A stretch of DNA of 64,000 bases, taken from NCBI RefSeq assembly GCF_002161215.1, contig NZ_NFMB01000011.1:62001-126000 (forward strand), written 5' to 3'. Position 1 is the stretch's first letter; every line of letters starts with the position of its first letter. Positions 41,701-49,946 of the stretch are shown here, piece by piece. A program made the position numbers and the translations under genes. The notes below the pieces were generated by a model. That model was not told the DNA's origin. It saw only the letters and a list, made by a program, of their open reading frames with translations, and did not search any database. This DNA is from Flavonifractor sp. An10 (GTDB taxonomy: Bacteria; Bacillota; Clostridia; Oscillospirales; Oscillospiraceae).

Positions 41701-41898
41701 CTGACGGCGCAGATTGGCGATCAGGTCGGCCTCCTGGTGGATTGGCAGATACGCATAGCCCTGCTGGGTGAGTAGCTGGATGAACTCCCGCTCCAGCGCC
41801 GCCTCGCTCTGGTAGCGGTCGGAGCGTTTTTTCACCGGCTCATAGGAGGTGACCACGGTGTTTTCGGTTGTGGCGGCAACAATATTGAAAGAAGTCAT
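38782..41898 (-). CDS. hsdR: Type I restriction enzyme, R subunit
   Basis: 1038 residues. The N-terminal nuclease domain has NRYDVTVLVNG and PLVHIELKRRG (PD-ExK type). The translocase has Walker A HTTGSGKTLTSF, motif Ia FVVDRKDLDYQT, motif II IIFDECHRSQFG and motif III GFTGTPIF, followed by helicase motif VI-like SRTNRILNS. HsdR pumps DNA through the complex and cuts at a distance when HsdM/HsdS find an unmodified site. It overlaps the upstream X1 gene as ATGA. Last gene of a five-gene operon; it ends 29 bases before the promoter of the element regulator. Confidence 0.95.
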   Translation of the reverse strand: MTSFNIVAATTENTVVTSYEPVKKRSDRYQSEAALEREFIQLLTQQGYAYLPIHQEADLIANLRRQLEALNDYQFTDSEWEQFFQNAIANPNEHIVEKTRKIQEDFVQVLRRDDGTSKNISLIDKKNIHNNRLQVINQYEVNQEQGAKHDNRYDVTVLVNGLPLVHIELKRRGVAIREAFNQINRYQRDSFWAGCGLFEYVQIFVISNGTNTKYYSNSTRFNAIREASSGKAKKQKTSNSFEFTSFWADANNKVIPDLIDFTRTFFARHTLLNVLTRYCIFTSENMLMVMRPYQITATERILNRIEIANNYKKYGTIQGGGYIWHTTGSGKTLTSFKTARLASQLNYIDKVLFVVDRKDLDYQTMKEYDRFEKGAANSNTSTAILKKQLEDDNAHIIITTIQKLSTFIKKYPAHEVYQKHVVIIFDECHRSQFGDMHTAIVKNFKKYHLFGFTGTPIFATNTRAAGGAQFFTTAQTFGDQLHTYTIVDAINDKNVLPFRVDYIQTMDAEPDIDDKAVWDIDREKAFMAPERIELVTRYILEHFDQKTYRGDKTYLFHTLTNIAEVASSKNGAVDEIKQKQRLSGFNSIFAVASVDMAKLYYQEFKKQMAADPTKKLRVATIYSYGANEEETDGILDEENSEDTSALDQNSRDFLDAAIRDYNEMFHTNYSTDSDKFQNYYKDVSLRMKNKELDLLIVVNMFLTGFDATTLNTLWVDKNLKMHGLIQAFSRTNRILNSIKTFGNIVCFRNLQKRVDSAIALFGDREAGGIVLLHKFDDYYYGYTTQDGKDKPGYVDMINELTEKFPLSEPRIEGEQNQKDFIALFGAILRMRNLLLSFDDFKGREMISERNLQDYLGRYQDLRDEWVNRAKGEKEDITDDIVFEIELIRQIEINIDYILMLVKKYHDSHCDDKEILVTIQKAVDASPELRSKKQLIETFIAGINDVDDVMAEWQGFVAAEREKELVQIIQEEKLKDPETRKFLENAFRDGEIKTTGTDIDKLMPPVSRFGGGGARAKKKQGVIEKLQKFFEKFFGLGKG

Positions 41899-42689
41899 TT
41901 TAACATATCTCCAGAGAGCATATCTTCCGAAAAGTCCTTCAGTTTCATAAAAAGCGGACTTTTTTCTATGGGAACCGCATCAAGAAAAAGCAGAGAGCCA
42001 TCCTTCCAAGTGGTTAAAATGAATCGATGCGCATAGAGAAAACAAACATAGGTATCCTTGGTTGGGCGAAGTTGGGCACGGTATGTCAACACCTGGCGAA
42101 AATCTGCTTCTATGGCCTGTATGGCAATATTCTGTCCCAACAAAATATTATCGTTTTTATCGAAATAGATATTGTAAGGGAAGAATAGAAACAGATTTTT
42201 ATTGGTTTCCAGAGTTTTCATCAACTGAACAATGTCACGCTCCACTTGATCATCGCAAAACTCCTGCCCCCGAATGTGCAGCAGATCATCCAGAGACAGC
42301 GGACGCAGCGCGGCAAAAATCCTTGTGGACTGGATTGGGTGATAATTTTTACTGTTGTCATCAACTCTGGAACCGCAGTAATAGGTTACACCGGCCTCAT
42401 AAAAGATTTGAGAAGAAAAAATACTTTTCTCCTGCAATTTTGATCCGCTGGCAATCAATTTGAAATCCAGTTGATAATGCGGAGAAATGCAGTCACATTC
42501 TCCATGGGCCTCGCTGGAAGGGCTGACATAGACTTCGCCCTTGGATCTTTCTAAAAAGAAAGGTGTCGCATTGACGATTTCCAGCAGATAGTCGCTGTAG
42601 CGATAGGGATCAATTCCGTGAATAAAGTTATCTATAATCATGCCGGCTGGCAGACTGCCGATTTTCATATTTTCATATTGCATCGTCAT
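41895..42689 (-). CDS. Unidentified protein X1 between hsdS and hsdR
   Basis: 264 residues, no signal or membrane segment, no family recognised. GECDCISPHYQLDFKLIAS has acidic residues followed by a DxK, a spacing that would suit a PD-(D/E)xK nuclease core, but this is only a pattern. It overlaps hsdS and hsdR by ATGA at both ends, so it is made in step with the restriction complex. It could add a second nuclease, protect the host or bind the complex. It is less GC-rich than hsdR and hsdM, which suggests separate recruitment. Confidence 0.7.
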   Translation of the reverse strand: MTMQYENMKIGSLPAGMIIDNFIHGIDPYRYSDYLLEIVNATPFFLERSKGEVYVSPSSEAHGECDCISPHYQLDFKLIASGSKLQEKSIFSSQIFYEAGVTYYCGSRVDDNSKNYHPIQSTRIFAALRPLSLDDLLHIRGQEFCDDQVERDIVQLMKTLETNKNLFLFFPYNIYFDKNDNILLGQNIAIQAIEADFRQVLTYRAQLRPTKDTYVCFLYAHRFILTTWKDGSLLFLDAVPIEKSPLFMKLKDFSEDMLSGDMLK

Positions 42690-43843
42690 GTCTTCACCTT
42701 AAAACTCAACAGTTTGTCCCGGTAGTATTCATACTGCTTTTTCCGGGCCGCGATTTCGGCGGGAAGGCCGCTGGTCAGATCGTTGCAGAGGGCGTCAAAG
42801 CGGTCGAGGATGGAGACAATACGGTGTTGTTCATCCGGTGAAGGCAGGGGAATCGGTATCTTATTTAAGTTTTTCTGGTTCAATTTTGGCTGTGCCCCTC
42901 CAGTGATATATGACGACAAGTCAATAGAATTCAAATAAATTTCGACATATCTTCGTGTATCGTATGTATCAAAATGAAGGACATGAGCGTGATTGTTTAC
43001 CCAGTTTTTTCCCGCAATCGAAAAGGCAATCGGCGTACTTCTTGCTAAAAGATTGGCTCCGTCTTCCGAAATCAGCAGATAATCTCCATCAAAAATATAA
43101 TCATCAACATAATCGACGATTCCGGATGCTCCATAGTAGGGATATTTTCCGGCGATTCGATTTCCGCTTGTCACTGGTCTCCTTTGATTATCGCAGTTAT
43201 CTGAAATTTCATTTAGATAATGAACGCTTGCATCTTTAGCGGTTCTAAATAACTCGTCCCGATAATACGCATACTGCTTCTTCCTCGCCGTGAGTTCCGC
43301 CGTGAGTTCCGCCGTGAGTTCCGCCGTGAGTTCCGTAAAGGAATCCAGGATGCGGACGATCTCCTGCTGGACAGGGAGCGGGGGGAGGGGGATGGAGTAT
43401 CGCAACACTGCACTTTTATCCCCTCGCGGCATTTTTGCACCTTTTACATTCTGCATATCATAGTTGAAGAAAGAATCAGACGAAAGAATGTAGTATAGAA
43501 ATTGCGGCCGCAGAATATTTTTGTTCTTTATCTGTATGACCAAAACATCCCCATTTGTGCCGCCATCATGTGTGGCAAGCCAAATCTTTTTCAAATAAGG
43601 CCGGATATTGCCAATCAGGATATCATCTTTCCTGAAATGAATCCAACGCCCGTCGCTTGGCACATAACTGGCAACTGTTTTCCCTTGCTTATCTGGCAAC
43701 AAATTTTCAACGCCAACATAATTGTCCGCATTTACTTCTGCCGCATCAATCCGCTCCGTGGCATAGGAACATACATCGCCTAAGTATTTATACTCCACCC
43801 CATCCGGGCAAAGCTGCTGGATCAGTTCTTCCAATCTACTCAT
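42686..43843 (-). CDS. hsdS: Type I restriction-modification specificity subunit
   Basis: 385 residues. Two target-recognition domains (about 1-150 and 190-330) are each followed by a conserved helix (LPVQQEIVRILDSFTEL and DEQHRIVSILDRFDALC). The helix after the first domain carries four consecutive ELTA units before TARKKQYAYYRDEL, encoded by 12-bp repeats. HsdS sets the sequence recognised by the methylase and nuclease. The ATG after AGGAGG was chosen; the frame is open further upstream but overlaps the neighbouring gene. The second domain is AT-rich, typical of swapped recognition domains. Confidence 0.93.
   Translation of the reverse strand: MSRLEELIQQLCPDGVEYKYLGDVCSYATERIDAAEVNADNYVGVENLLPDKQGKTVASYVPSDGRWIHFRKDDILIGNIRPYLKKIWLATHDGGTNGDVLVIQIKNKNILRPQFLYYILSSDSFFNYDMQNVKGAKMPRGDKSAVLRYSIPLPPLPVQQEIVRILDSFTELTAELTAELTAELTARKKQYAYYRDELFRTAKDASVHYLNEISDNCDNQRRPVTSGNRIAGKYPYYGASGIVDYVDDYIFDGDYLLISEDGANLLARSTPIAFSIAGKNWVNNHAHVLHFDTYDTRRYVEIYLNSIDLSSYITGGAQPKLNQKNLNKIPIPLPSPDEQHRIVSILDRFDALCNDLTSGLPAEIAARKKQYEYYRDKLLSFKVKT
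43287..43334 (-). repeat. Four tandem 12-bp repeats in hsdS
   Basis: GCCGTGAGTTCC repeated four times without change on the plus strand, coding ELTA units (the TAEL repeat) in the spacer between recognition domains. Being a multiple of three, gain or loss of a unit keeps the frame. Confidence 0.95.
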
Positions 43844-44589
43844 GTAAGAGCCTCCTGCTCGCTTCCATCTATCGTCATATCGATGGCCAGATTGATATGA
43901 TGTTCTTTCCATCGCCCCGGTTCAAATTGAATATCGCAAGGCACTTGTTCCAGTAAAACGGGTATAAGTTCTAATTCGATCACTTCACAATTTTGACCAT
44001 CCGTAAAAATCACATAGGAAAGCATGTCTTGGTACGCTGCCGTATACCGCAGCATTGGGGCATCTTGATGCAAATGATAAAAGCCTGTGAACCTGCCGTA
44101 CTGCATTGTCTTAAAAAGCGGCCCCTGATACTCCACCAGGAAAATACCGACATCACGGCAACCGATATACTTTTGAAGTGAATTAATATGATGCTGCCAG
44201 TTTTTTCGAAACGATGCTTCATACATCTCATAACTGTATGGCGGCGCTTCCATTTCACAAATTTCACGAGTCAGGCTATTTGCGGGCGGGGCATCGTTCA
44301 ACTCGCGGCCCATTCTTTGGAATCGCTGTTCCGCCTCCTTACAAAACTGTGCTTGCCTCTGTCTATGTTCCGCGCCTTTCCTTGTTTCTCTCGACGCGTT
44401 GATTTGAAAGTGCTCAATAAAGCCGTTTTCAAACAAAAAGTCCGGAAAGTTGCTCTGTGCGGGATTGGGCCTTGCACTTTTCAAAATACGAATAATCTTT
44501 TGCGGGTCACTGCAAAAGTAATGCACCGAATTTCTGCCCAAATTTTGCTTTACCCTTGTGAGGCAGTTGATTTCCTGCTCACCTCTCAT
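43840..44589 (-). CDS. Unidentified protein X2 between hsdM and hsdS
   Basis: 249 residues, soluble, no recognised family. Near residue 48 stands [19 protein letters not shown], then RETRKG; PD...E.F could be the core of a PD-(D/E)xK-like fold, but the final lysine is not evident. The C-terminal half has aromatic-rich strands ([19 protein letters not shown]). It overlaps hsdM and hsdS by ATGA, so it belongs to the operon. Like X1 it is less GC-rich than hsdM. A role in guarding or modulating the restriction system is inferred from context only. Confidence 0.7.
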   Translation of the reverse strand: MRGEQEINCLTRVKQNLGRNSVHYFCSDPQKIIRILKSARPNPAQSNFPDFLFENGFIEHFQINASRETRKGAEHRQRQAQFCKEAEQRFQRMGRELNDAPPANSLTREICEMEAPPYSYEMYEASFRKNWQHHINSLQKYIGCRDVGIFLVEYQGPLFKTMQYGRFTGFYHLHQDAPMLRYTAAYQDMLSYVIFTDGQNCEVIELELIPVLLEQVPCDIQFEPGRWKEHHINLAIDMTIDGSEQEALT

Positions 44590-46148
44590 GCTTTGATCTC
44601 TCCAATGATCTTGTCGATTTCCTCCCGCAGCACCTGCTCCCGGGCCACGATCCTCTCGATCTCGGCGTTCAGCGCGGTGATATCGATGACCTCCCGGGTG
44701 TCCTCCTGCTCCACATAGGTGGAGACGGACAGGTTGTACTCCTGCTCCCGGATCTCCTCATAGGCGGCCAGGTGGGAGAAGTGGGCGACCTCGGCGCGGA
44801 CGGCGAAAGTGTCCACGATGCGCTTGATGTTCTCCGGTGTCAGCCTATTGTTGTTGGTCACCTTGACGCACTCGCCGGAGGCATCGATAAACAGGGTCTT
44901 GCTGTCCGCCTTGTTCTTTTTCAGCACCATGATGCAGGTGGCGATGCTGGTGCCGAAGAACAGGTTGCTGGGCAGTTGGATCACGCAGTCGATGAAGTTG
45001 TTGTCGATCAGGTACTGGCGGATCTTCTTCTCCGTACCGCCCCGGTACAGGATGCCGGGGAAGCAGACGATGGCGGCGGTGCCGTTGGACGCCAGCCAGC
45101 TGAGGCTGTGCATGATAAAGGCCAGATCTGCCTTGCTCTTGGGGGCCAGCACCCCGGCGGGGGCAAAGCGGGGATCGTTGATCAGCAGGGGGTTGTCGTC
45201 CCCAGCCCACTTGATGGAGTAGGGGGGATTGGAGACGATCAGCTCAAAGGGCTCATCGTCCCAGTGTTGGGGATTGGTCAGAGTGTCCTCGCAGGCGATG
45301 TCGAACTTGTCAAAGCCGATGTCGTGGAGGAACATGTTGATGCGGCACAGGTTGTAGGTGGTGATATTGATCTCCTGGCCGTAGAAGCCACTGCGGACGG
45401 CATCGCGGCCCAGCACCTTCACCGCCTTCAGCAGCAGAGAGCCGGAGCCGCAGGCGGGGTCGTAGACCTTGTTGACCTCGGTCTTGCCCACGGTGCCCAG
45501 GCGGGTCAGCAGCTCGGACACGTCCGCCGGTGTGAAGAACTCGCCGCCGGATTTTCCGGCGTTGCTGGCGTACATGGTCATCAGGTACTCATAGGCGTCG
45601 CCAAAGGCATCGATCTGGTGGTCCTTCACGTCGCCCAGCTTCATATCGGCCACACCGTTGAGGAGCTTCACCAACTTCTCGTTCCGCTTGGACACGGTGG
45701 CACCCAGCTTGTTGCTGTTCACGTCATAGTCGTCAAACAGTCCGGCAAAGCTGCCCTCGGACTCACTGCCCTGGGCGGAGCTTTCAATGTGACGGAAGAC
45801 CGTCTCCAGCGTCTCGTTCAGGTTCTCGTCCCCAGCCGCCCTGGCGCGGACGTTGCAGAACAGCTCACTGGGCAGGATGAAGAAGCCCTTTTCCTGCACC
45901 AGCCCCTCCCGGGCCTCCTCAGCCTCCTCGTCGGACAGCTTGGCGTAGTCAAAGTCGGCATTACCGGCCTCGATCTCGCCGGCGTTGATGTAATTGCAGA
46001 GGTTTTCCGAGATGTAGCGGTAGAACATGGTGCCCAACACGTAGTTCTTGAAATCCCAGCCGTCCACCGCGCCCCGCAGCTCATCCGCGATGGCCCAGAT
46101 CGCCCGGTGCAGCTCGTCCCGCTCCTGCTCTTTCCTGATATCAGCCAC
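44586..46148 (-). CDS. hsdM: Type I restriction-modification DNA methylase
   Basis: 520 residues. N-terminal helical HsdM domain ([25 protein letters not shown]), SAM-binding motif [15 protein letters not shown] and catalytic motif IV NPPYS of N6-adenine methylases; [12 protein letters not shown] is the conserved linker. It methylates one adenine on each strand at the site chosen by HsdS and is also part of the restriction complex. First enzyme gene of the operon, 38 bases after the small HTH gene. GC-rich. Confidence 0.96.
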   Translation of the reverse strand: MADIRKEQERDELHRAIWAIADELRGAVDGWDFKNYVLGTMFYRYISENLCNYINAGEIEAGNADFDYAKLSDEEAEEAREGLVQEKGFFILPSELFCNVRARAAGDENLNETLETVFRHIESSAQGSESEGSFAGLFDDYDVNSNKLGATVSKRNEKLVKLLNGVADMKLGDVKDHQIDAFGDAYEYLMTMYASNAGKSGGEFFTPADVSELLTRLGTVGKTEVNKVYDPACGSGSLLLKAVKVLGRDAVRSGFYGQEINITTYNLCRINMFLHDIGFDKFDIACEDTLTNPQHWDDEPFELIVSNPPYSIKWAGDDNPLLINDPRFAPAGVLAPKSKADLAFIMHSLSWLASNGTAAIVCFPGILYRGGTEKKIRQYLIDNNFIDCVIQLPSNLFFGTSIATCIMVLKKNKADSKTLFIDASGECVKVTNNNRLTPENIKRIVDTFAVRAEVAHFSHLAAYEEIREQEYNLSVSTYVEQEDTREVIDITALNAEIERIVAREQVLREEIDKIIGEIKA

Positions 46149-46186
46149 AGTGGTGTCCTCCCAAATTTATTTTGATGCACATTGGA

Positions 46187-46372
46187 TCAGCGACTTCCTT
46201 TTTCCCCTTTCGGGAACCGCGGATCAGGGGGCTTTTTCGCATCCGGCGGCAACAGCCAGGTCTTTCCTGCCTTGACCGTCCCCGGGATTCGCCCCTGAGC
46301 GCAGAGCAAGGCCACCCGACGAGGTGAGATCCCCCACAGTTCCGCCGCCTGCTTTGTCGTTAAAAATTCCAT
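46187..46372 (-). CDS. Small HTH regulator preceding the type I R-M operon
   Basis: 61 residues. MerR-like helix-turn-helix MEFLTTKQAAELWGISPRRVALLCAQGRIPGTVKAG with a short tail. Such single-domain proteins are common in front of clostridial hsd operons; by analogy with control proteins it may hold expression of the operon in check (inference). ATG chosen for AGAGGGA upstream and the match to the helix-turn-helix start. Confidence 0.7.
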   Translation of the reverse strand: MEFLTTKQAAELWGISPRRVALLCAQGRIPGTVKAGKTWLLPPDAKKPPDPRFPKGEKGSR

Positions 46373-46406
46373 AGAGCATCCCTCTATACGCAAATTTCTA
46401 CCAAAT

Positions 46407-46435
46407 AGTATATTCTGTTATCTGAATATAGACAA
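46407..46435 (-). promoter_or_regulatory. Sigma-A promoter of the type I R-M operon
   Basis: Minus strand TTGTCT, 17 bases, TATACT, about 35 bases before the HTH gene. The rest of the 260-base gap upstream holds no gene that I can support. Confidence 0.75.
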
Positions 46436-46636
46436 GATATTTTTTCGTATAAGAGTATAGAAATCTTGTTGTCCCATAAACAGGCGTATTCTTTGATTAT
46501 GCGGTGCATTTTTTGCGGGTGGCACTGTAGTTTAGAACGACACAGCGGCCCACAGGGCAAAACTGGCGGTAATCGCCGCTGCTGTGGCAATTCGTTCTTT
46601 CATTCCGGTTCCTCAGATACGAAACGAGCGCCCGTT

Positions 46637-46711
46637 CTACTGTTCGGAAAGCTCCGGAGGGGTATAGAAGCAGTCATACAGCCCCTTGAGCAGTTCGTTT
46701 TCCATTGTCAT
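46637..46711 (-). pseudogene. Truncated DUF6809-like gene (24 codons)
   Basis: A good GGAGGCG site precedes ATGACAATGG; the product MTMENELLKGLYDCFYTPPE... stops after 24 residues. The sequence resembles the N-terminus of small DUF6809-type proteins that accompany these integrases (a full one is at 59.2-59.5 kb), so this is probably a stump left by rearrangement. Confidence 0.45.
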
Positions 46712-46759
46712 CGCCTCCTTGCGACACAAACCTATACCACACCTCCCGCAGTATATCCA

Positions 46760-47728
46760 TCAGAATTTCAGGAGGTGATCCAGAATATCTGCCGCTTGCC
46801 GCAGCTCCTCCTGAGACGCTTCGGCGGGTTTGTTCTCGTCCTTGGCAACTGGGCAGGCCAGATAGGGGGCATAGTTCTGCCGGGTCATTGCGGTCCTGAA
46901 GTGGCCCAGCATCTGAGAAACCTCTTTCGTGTCCATGCCATTTTGCAGAGACAGGACGGCGCAGGTGTGCCGGAGATCCGCGAACCGAATGTGATCCAGC
47001 CCGGCCTCTTGGATGATCTCATTGTGTAGCCGGCGCACCATCTGGGGCGAGTAGGGCCTCTGGGTGGCTGGGTGCATGAACATGAGCGGACTTCTTGGGT
47101 GTTTGGCGTGTTCCAGGCGCAGGAGTTCAACCGCTTCCTGGGTTAGACTGACGATCCTGGTGCCGCCCTCGTACTCCACCAGTTCCCGCCGCTCCACGGC
47201 GCGTTTCTCGGTGATGGTCAGCGTCCGCTCTTTTACATCCAGGTCGCTCCATTTCAGAGCAATCAGTTCGCATTGCCGAAGTCCTGCTGTCAGTGCCAGC
47301 AGGAACATGGGAAGGTGGCCCAGCCGCTCCGCCGCGTCCAGATAGTCCTCTACCTCCGCGGGCGTCAGCACATTGGCGTTGACCTTCTTGGGCTTTGGGT
47401 AGTGAAACGCTCGGGCGGGATTTTCCGTCATCAGGCCATCCCGGATCGCCTGGTCCAGACATTGCTGGAGCAGCCGGTGGATGTGCCGCATGGTATGCTC
47501 GCCCAGCCCTGGGTATTCGGGGCTTTCCGGGCGGTGACCGCCAAAGCGCCTGCGCTCCTCCAGAAAATCTCCCACCTGTTCCACGGTCAATTCAGAGAGC
47601 GGGATTTCTCCCAGTCCGGGAAGGATGTGGTTCTTGAAGAGATAACCATGGGCCGCGTAGGTAGTCGGCCTGCTCTGGTTCTTGTCGTAGACCTCCTGCC
47701 AACGGAGGACGTACTCTCGCAACGTCAT
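46760..47728 (-). CDS. Tyrosine recombinase
   Basis: 322 residues without the arm-binding domain. Core-binding domain (LREYVLRWQEVYDKNQSRPTTY) and catalytic domain with Arg in TAGLRQCELIALKWSD, RFADLRHTCAVLSL (Ala replaces the usual first His), LGHFRTAM and Tyr in RQNYAPYL. The essential Arg, Arg and Tyr are present, so it may be active. The ATG follows GGGAGGTGG and overlaps, as ATGA, the stop of the recombinase gene broken by the IS element. The two were a translationally coupled recombinase pair before the insertion. Confidence 0.85.
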   Translation of the reverse strand: MTLREYVLRWQEVYDKNQSRPTTYAAHGYLFKNHILPGLGEIPLSELTVEQVGDFLEERRRFGGHRPESPEYPGLGEHTMRHIHRLLQQCLDQAIRDGLMTENPARAFHYPKPKKVNANVLTPAEVEDYLDAAERLGHLPMFLLALTAGLRQCELIALKWSDLDVKERTLTITEKRAVERRELVEYEGGTRIVSLTQEAVELLRLEHAKHPRSPLMFMHPATQRPYSPQMVRRLHNEIIQEAGLDHIRFADLRHTCAVLSLQNGMDTKEVSQMLGHFRTAMTRQNYAPYLACPVAKDENKPAEASQEELRQAADILDHLLKF

Positions 47729-47936
47729 ATCCCCACCTCCCTGCATTGGCGCTGCAGGTTCCGAAAAGCCACCCACGGCAAGCCAGCCTGTTTGAGTATC
47801 CGCTTGTGCAGATAATAGAACTCGTGGAGCTGATACGGCGCTCCGGTCTTGGGGTTGAGGAACACATAGCGGCCGGTTTCCGGTACCCGTTCCAGCAGAT
47901 GCTCCGCTCTGCTGTTGAGGGATAGCAGACGCTGTC

Positions 47937-49298
47937 CCTTGAGGGGTCAGGTAGAATAAATTTCGCAAAAATAAAAAGAGACATGGTTTGCAGATCTCTG
48001 GTAGAATGAAGTCGCGACACACCATTCGAAAGGAGACAGCAAACCATGTCCGAGAAAATTGTACAGCTAAACGAAGAAGTTATCAAGGGGCAGCTCAAGG
48101 AACTTGTACGCGGAAGTGTAGAGGAAACCCTCAACGAGCTGCTGGAGGCTGAGGCAGAGAAATTGACTCAAGCAGCCCGGTACGAGCGTAATGAGCAGCG
48201 CCAGGGCTACCGCAGCGGCCACTACAACCGCAACCTCACCACCACTTCCGGGGATGTCACCCTCAAGGTGCCTAAGCTGAAAGGGATCTCCTTTGAAACG
48301 GCTATCATTGAGCGGTATCGCCGCCGGGAAAGCAGCGTGGAAGAGGCTCTCATTGAGATGTACCTGGCCGGCGTATCCGTCCGGCGCGTGGAGGACATCA
48401 CCGAGGCCCTCTGGGGCAGCAAGGTCTCACCCTCCACCATCAGTGAGCTGAACAAGAAAGCGTATGTCCACATTGAGGATTGGCGGAACCGCCCTCTGCA
48501 GGGCGGACGCTATCCGTATGTCTATGTGGATGGGATCTACCTGCGCCGTAACTGGGGTGGAGAGTTTGAAAATGTGGCTATTCTGGTGGCGATTGCGGTC
48601 AATGAGGACGGATATCGTGAGGTTCTTGGCGCTGCCGAGGGTATGAAGGAGGACAAAGCCAGCTGGGTCAGTTTCTTCCAGTGGCTGCATAGCCGTGGCC
48701 TGGATGGCGTGAAGCTCATTGTTGGCGACAAGTGCCTTGGCATGCTGGAAGCTGTGGGAGAAGTGTTTCCTGAGGCCAAATACCAGCGTTGTACCGTCCA
48801 CTTTTACCGTAATGTGTTCTCGGTCACACCTCGCTCTAAGGTGAAGCTGGTAGCCAAAATGCTCAAGGCGATCCATGCTCAGGAGAGCAAGAAAGCTGCC
48901 CGGGAAAAGGCCAAGGCCGTGGTGGAGGAACTGCGCTCCATGAAACTGAAAGAGGCCGCCCAGAAGGTGGAGAATGGCATTGAGGAAACGCTGACCTATT
49001 GCGATTTTCCCAGTGAGCACTGGACCCGTATCCGTACCAATAATGTGATTGAGAGGCTGAACCGAGAGATCCGCCGCCGTACCCGTGTGGTTGGCAGCTT
49101 CCCGGACGGCAACTCAGCTCTAATGCTGGTTTGTGCCCGGCTGCGCCATGTAGCCGGTACTCAGTGGGGCAACAAGAAGTACATGAACATGAAGCACCTG
49201 GAGGCGACCTTGGAGGATGCCTCCATTGCTGGCTGACTTCATTTACGGCAGAGTCTGCGAACTAAAGTGCGAAAAATTCTTGACACGACCCCTTGAGG
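47937..49298 (+). mobile_element. IS256-family insertion sequence with 8-bp target duplication
   Basis: The element spans 47945-49290 (1346 bases). Target repeats CCTTGAGG flank it at 47937-47944 and 49291-49298. The ends are imperfect inverted repeats of about 24 bases starting GGTC and sharing TTTCGCA. An intact duplication and intact transposase point to a recent insertion. Confidence 0.92.
48046..49236 (+). CDS. IS256-family transposase
   Basis: 396 residues. DDE residues are in YVYVDGIYLRRNW, LIVGDKCLGML and NNVIERLNREIRRRTRVVG; HFYRNVFSVTPRSK is the family block between the second Asp and the Glu. Complete, with start after AAAGGAGACAG. It catalyses copy-out/paste-in movement of the element. 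It is on the opposite strand to the gene it interrupts. Confidence 0.95.
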   Translation: MSEKIVQLNEEVIKGQLKELVRGSVEETLNELLEAEAEKLTQAARYERNEQRQGYRSGHYNRNLTTTSGDVTLKVPKLKGISFETAIIERYRRRESSVEEALIEMYLAGVSVRRVEDITEALWGSKVSPSTISELNKKAYVHIEDWRNRPLQGGRYPYVYVDGIYLRRNWGGEFENVAILVAIAVNEDGYREVLGAAEGMKEDKASWVSFFQWLHSRGLDGVKLIVGDKCLGMLEAVGEVFPEAKYQRCTVHFYRNVFSVTPRSKVKLVAKMLKAIHAQESKKAAREKAKAVVEELRSMKLKEAAQKVENGIEETLTYCDFPSEHWTRIRTNNVIERLNREIRRRTRVVGSFPDGNSALMLVCARLRHVAGTQWGNKKYMNMKHLEATLEDASIAG

Positions 49299-49946
49299 AT
49301 GTACCGGCAGCGGATATAAAAATTGGCCCACGACAAGGTGATGAGTTCACATTGCCGCAGGCCGCTGGAAAGTCCTGTGTAGATGAGGGGGAGTGCGCCC
49401 AACTGTTCCGCCGCGTTCAGGTACCGCTGGAGCTGCCCCAGACGCAAGGGAGTTGTTCGATATGCTTCTGCTTGTGGCTCCTGGCAGAGCTGCACCGGGT
49501 TGTAGGGGACGCGCTGGTCACGGGCTGCTTCATCCATGCAGCGCCGCAGGAGCAGATGAATGCACCAAACGCTTCTGGCGCTGAGTCCCTGGCTCCGCAG
49601 GCTGTCATAGAAGCTGGTGACGGTGCCTTCTGACAGCTCTGCCAGCGGGATGCCCCCGATTCCGGGGAGGATGTGGCGGTAGATCAGGTTGCGGTATCCG
49701 CCCACGGTGCTGCCGCTCCATCTGCCCCGATTCTCGCAGAACCAGCGGTCGCACCACCGGCCTACTGTGAGATTACTTTCTTTCTGCATATTGTTGCCTC
49801 CTTTTGGCAACCGAACAATACCACAGAAAGAGAGAAATAGCCACTGGAAAGAATGGAATGTTTGCAGAAGAATGGCCGCTCCAAACGATGCCGCTTGTTG
49901 ACCTTCTTGTCATATACTCATCACATGACAAGAATTCGATTCGGGA

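Larger units (their letters stand above)
47725..49789 (-). pseudogene. Recombinase gene split by an IS256-family element
   Basis: The 5' part (49789 to 49291, from MQKESNLTVGRWCDRW) and the 3' part (47936 to 47725) join in frame if the IS and one 8-base repeat are removed, giving 236 residues. The rebuilt protein has the core-binding domain and the first catalytic Arg (SSGLRQCELITLSW), but ends FRNLQRQCREVGI, where active enzymes have HDLRHT and later a Tyr. So even before the insertion it was a catalytically dead or partner recombinase. Its stop overlaps the next recombinase start. Confidence 0.85.

Noticed and set aside
39580-41775. 731-codon plus-strand frame opposite hsdR
   Set aside because: Composition is that of an antisense shadow (Val/Gly/Leu/Asp-rich) and hsdR is unmistakable on the other strand.
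43287-43334. Short tandem repeats considered as a CRISPR array
   Set aside because: Units are 12 bases with no spacers and lie in frame inside hsdS; no cas genes in the window.
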